Assembly: GCA_037074705.1 (NCBI GenBank)
Contig: CM073590.1
Location: forward strand, 51,115,895-51,179,894
Origin: Zhengitettix transpicula
Taxonomy: Eukaryota > Arthropoda > Insecta > Orthoptera > Tetrigidae
Length of the DNA: 64,000 bases
Reading direction: 5' to 3'
Shown: piece by piece, positions 61,634 through 64,000 of the stretch
Layout of the letters: every line of letters begins with the position of its first letter
Position numbering within the stretch: the stretch's first letter is position 1
Notes under the pieces: model-generated
Databases searched by the model: none
Told to the model about the DNA's origin: nothing
What the model saw: the letters and a program-made list of their open reading frames with translations, nothing else
Made by a program: the position numbers and the translations under genes

Positions 61634-63459
61634 CCCTTTTTATTTTTACCGTTTTTACCTTAATGGACATTTCACACAATTATTGTTAACATTGCTCGTG
61701 GTCGTATCTGCCCTCACTTTGGCTACTTTCTTTAAAATAAACGCATTTATAAGTCGGCGCTCGACGTGGTCACCGCTACATCTGGCGGCGAATGTGCGCA
61801 CTAAGACGGGGACGCACTGCGAATCTCGATTGGCCGCCAATTTCAAACGAAACTATTTACTGATCGTCATTATGAGTTACACTACGAGTCCAGTCGCCGA
61901 CAAGCGTGTCATTTGGCTACAGTGGTAGACGACGTACTAACATTTCGCGCGGTCGTTGTTCGAATTGTATTTCTGTTTGTCTTGAATCTAGTAATTAAAA
62001 CTGTATGTGCTGAGCATAGGTTCTCACGTGCAAGGAACAACTTCAACCGTACGTGGTGCACATATGACCTCCATCCAGGAGAAAACAAAGAGGGTGTACC
62101 AGGCCAGTAGGGTCAAACTGAGAAATCATTCTTCAAAATATATTTACAAATAATGCTAATACGAACGATATTAATGTCGAATTAATAACTTTCGGGATCG
62201 CTATGTTCGGGGTAAAAGCCTAATTTCAAACTCTAACGGCCTGCGAAAGAAGCAAACGTTTCTGCAGAACGCCAAACCAACGCTAGAAAACCGTGAAGAA
62301 ACTTTTCATCCGCGAACGGAGCGCTAGTATATGATAATTGTTCATTTATTCAGTAGTGTCCATGGCTCATTCTACCTCTAAAATCAGTTTACGGTATTTA
62401 AAGTGTTACACGTACGTTCGGAAATTGATGTTTCTAACGGTTGTTTTGATATCGGCTGCGGGAGAGATTACTTAGTGATGTTTGGTTAAATATTTACGGT
62501 GATTTTGATTTGATTTCGTGACCTCAGTCCCGGTTCGTTGAGCTCTTACGCCAAATGATCTCCATGAGATGTTACACTACTAGTGTAGTACTAGTTAGTT
62601 TAAATAAGTAAAAACGCACGGGGAAATGTACCGCCACAATCCTGTGTCCTCAATCAGACGATAAACTGCACAATATAGAACATAATTTTTTACTTTTTCA
62701 AGTAATCGTATTGAAATAATTAACGTTGTTTTTTTAAAACAGGGAATAACAATAACTCGCTTCGGTGAAAAGTTCTCTATCAAAGAGTTTTTATGTGTAT
62801 AAATTTAAAGGAAAAAAATAGTAATGTTTCAGCGGTTTAATATCAAACCAATATGTTAGCAACAAATGTCGTCATACATTGCGTGGAATCATTTTTCGTG
62901 TTGGTGACAATGGACGTTCCGAAATACAGCTTTGCCTCAAGATCAAAATGATGTAGTCAATTTCGAGCAGCAGTGTTAACTTAGTTTCAAATCTCATATT
63001 GCACTTAAAATGCGACTTGTGTCTTTAATAAATATTATACGGTTCCGTATTTGATCCAAGATCTCTCTCCGAAATTCAAACACAAACGTCGGGGGTGATT
63101 TTACAATTCCCGTTTGTTATTGCGTTTTTGTAGAATGGGACTGGAAGTTTAGGCGCGCCCAGAAACGTGCCGGCCAACGATACGTAAAGCGAAATATGTT
63201 TGTAAATTCTAGGTTGAACGTGAAATGGATCGAGCATCGTGATGATATTACTAGCGAAGCTTTGTGCATTCACACACAAGACTTTCTGAAATGGCGAAGT
63301 GATATTTTTTCATCTTTATAATTTATTTAATTTGAATCCCGAACTATTGATAGAGCGCAATCGGCCGTTTTATATCATTTAAATGGTTATGTCTATGAGT
63401 TGTAGAGGAAATAATTTAATGTTGGAAAAACACTTGTCTAAAGCAGTGCTAAATACGTC

Positions 63460-63790
63460 TTTTTGTTGGATGATACAATAATCTATTTATCTGATATTGA
63501 TATAAAAGATGTGATTAATCAAATGGTTGTAGAATTGTCCACAGTTTTCCATTGGTTGTGTAAAAAGGTCTACATGCAAATATTGTAAAAACAAAAGGGG
63601 TGTGTGGTGCATCAAGATTGACGAACAAAGAATAAACGCGGTAAAAGTTTTACTTATAGATTATTCTGCTTTGGACTGGGTTAAGAAATACAGAAATCTT
63701 AAAGTGATTAAATATAACTGCTTAAATTTCATGTTCGATAAATTATCAATAAAATGGCTAAAGTGTAAATTGAAAATGCATATTACTTAA
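63460..63790 (+). pseudogene. Reverse transcriptase relic in A spacer, copy 5
   Basis: Colinear with 16512-16842. Confidence 0.6.
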
Positions 63791-64000
63791 AATAATTCAA
63801 ACTTTAGGGAAAGAATTGCTATTGAAATTAAGAGCAGTGACACATTTACTGTTCCGCAATAATACAGTGGTGAACAATAAAATAATTAGCACATCTACAC
63901 AAACATTTTCATAGAGGAACGATAGCGGTATTAAATCAAACGAGAAGTGAAGAAGATGTCGGCAAAATGTGAAACCCATGAAAGTACTTATCAGTAGAAA

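Larger units (their letters stand above)
61515..64000 (+). repeat. 5S dimer unit 5, cut by window end
   Basis: 5S A plus 2367 bp of A spacer. The spacer continues past 15400-equivalent sequence (TTCAGTAGTG near 62346), so it is a normal and not a hybrid unit. The array very likely continues to the right. Confidence 0.9.

Overview
The window reads as animal nuclear DNA, most likely from an insect or another arthropod. It is AT-rich, carries twelve eukaryotic 5S rRNA genes whose sequence is close to what I remember of insect 5S, and contains retroelement families typical of arthropods (Jockey-type LINE, BEL/Pao and Ty3/gypsy-like LTR elements). I cannot name the species. No intact protein-coding host gene is supported.

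Layout. (1) 1-5377 is non-ribosomal flank: a decayed Ty3/gypsy-like integrase end (155-435, +), a minus-strand Jockey-type LINE (about 801-3930) that seems nested in it, a possible polypurine tract and LTR start at 4050-4069, then AT-rich sequence with one weak exon candidate. (2) 5378-14297 is a 3-kb stretch of unknown sequence followed by a broken BEL/Pao element. It joins 5S spacer DNA at 14298, so this is the edge of a 5S array. (3) From 14567 to the end the window is a tandem 5S array, all genes on the + strand.

The basic array unit is a 4.2-kb dimer: 5S type A, a 3.0-kb spacer, 5S type B, a 0.96-kb spacer. The A and B spacers are diverged relatives. The A spacer is about 2 kb longer, and part of the excess is a decayed non-LTR reverse transcriptase fragment. 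Between 18773 and 48906 the array changes to three near-identical 10.04-kb hybrid units. Each has a 5S A gene, 715 bp of A spacer, a 14-bp filler, the 3-kb flank segment, the BEL/Pao element, and 269 bp of spacer leading to the next 5S A. These units lack the 5S B gene and the LINE relic.

Interpretation. Flank DNA next to the array was joined by one illegitimate exchange to the A spacer at about 15400/19606, and the resulting 10-kb unit was then amplified by homologous unequal exchange. The lengths fit exactly: 5378-15400 (10023) + 14 filler + 5 net indel = 10042, the length of the first hybrid unit. Shared variants give the order (copy 1,(copy 2,(copy 3, copy 4))). All element copies carry the same inactivating stops and frameshifts, so the element is a passive passenger copied as rDNA, not an active transposon.
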